From Oscillospiraceae bacterium (lineage in GTDB: Bacteria; Bacillota_A; Clostridia; Oscillospirales; Oscillospiraceae), in assembly GCA_017411665.1 (NCBI GenBank), contig JAFQPT010000018.1:1-11457 (forward strand): 11,457 bases of DNA. The letters run 5' to 3'. The position numbers and the translations under genes were made by a program. This document shows positions 11,416 to 11,457 of the stretch, in pieces. Below the pieces are notes generated by a model. It did no database searches. It saw only the letters and a list, made by a program, of their open reading frames with translations, and was not told where the DNA came from. Each line of letters begins with the position of its first letter. Position 1 is the first letter of the stretch.

Positions 11416-11457
11416 CTGCTTGTTATGCTATAAGACAGCAATTCTTCGGGTGGTTTG

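Larger units (their letters stand above)
5485..11457. mobile_element. Integrated mobilizable element, left part (right end outside window)
   Basis: A block with all genes on - carries a serine recombinase, a small unknown protein, ParB-like protein, relaxase, MobC-like protein and an AbiEii-type toxin-antitoxin pair. It is inserted next to tRNA genes and opposite in strand to the chromosomal protein genes. A relaxase with a recombinase but no visible coupling protein or secretion genes suggests an integrative mobilizable element, similar in plan to the Tn4451 group (TnpX serine recombinase plus TnpZ relaxase). The right boundary is not seen, so more cargo or transfer genes may follow and full conjugative ability cannot be excluded. 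Confidence 0.8.

Noticed and set aside
11426..11434. TGCTATAAG, extended -10-like sequence on + at the right edge
   Set aside because: No acceptable -35 at normal spacing, and no gene is visible downstream before the window ends.
1..11457. CRISPR arrays, rRNA genes, insertion sequences and antibiotic resistance cargo
   Set aside because: No regularly spaced short repeats, rRNA segments, DDE transposase frames or resistance proteins could be found.

Overview
The window looks like a low-to-mid GC Gram-positive chromosome, most likely a gut Clostridia member (Oscillospiraceae/Ruminococcaceae-like; inferred from protein families, AGGAGG ribosome binding sites, sigma-A-type promoters and intrinsic terminators, not from a search). 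It has two parts: chromosomal DNA (about 1-5484) and the first part of an integrated mobilizable element (about 5485 to the right edge, far end not in the window).

Chromosomal part, left to right. (i) Three tandem paralogous leucine-rich-repeat surface proteins on +: a 3' fragment, a complete lipoprotein overlapping it, and a third member with its own consensus promoter, a TTG start and a membrane anchor in place of the lipobox. All share a distinctive C-terminal block after the repeats. (ii) A two-gene operon of a DegV/FakB-type fatty-acid-binding protein and PlsY, the acyl-phosphate:glycerol-3-phosphate acyltransferase, which plausibly links exogenous fatty acid activation to phospholipid synthesis. 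(iii) Two tRNA genes on -, Val(CAC) and Glu(TTC), each with its own extended -10 promoter and intrinsic terminator.

Mobile element, all on -. One compact operon of overlapping or nearly touching genes reads MobC-like ribbon-helix-helix protein, MOBP-type relaxase, ParB-like protein, a 76-residue unknown, and a large serine recombinase. Upstream of it, and separated by a terminator, is a probable type IV toxin-antitoxin/abortive infection pair: an XRE-type regulator followed by an AbiEii-like nucleotidyltransferase. The regulator's promoter carries a perfect 17-bp palindrome filling the -35/-10 spacer. No type IV secretion genes are visible, so the element looks mobilizable (IME-like, comparable in logic to Tn4451-type elements) rather than self-conjugative, as far as the window shows.

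The most interesting spot is the left junction. The last ~53 codons of the recombinase run through chromosomal DNA: a CCA-like triplet, a tRNA-type terminator nearly identical to that of the neighbouring tRNA-Glu gene, and a stop codon inside the -10 box of tRNA-Glu. This suggests integration at the 3' end of a second tRNA gene, and that in the integrated state the recombinase message may be terminated before its stop codon.
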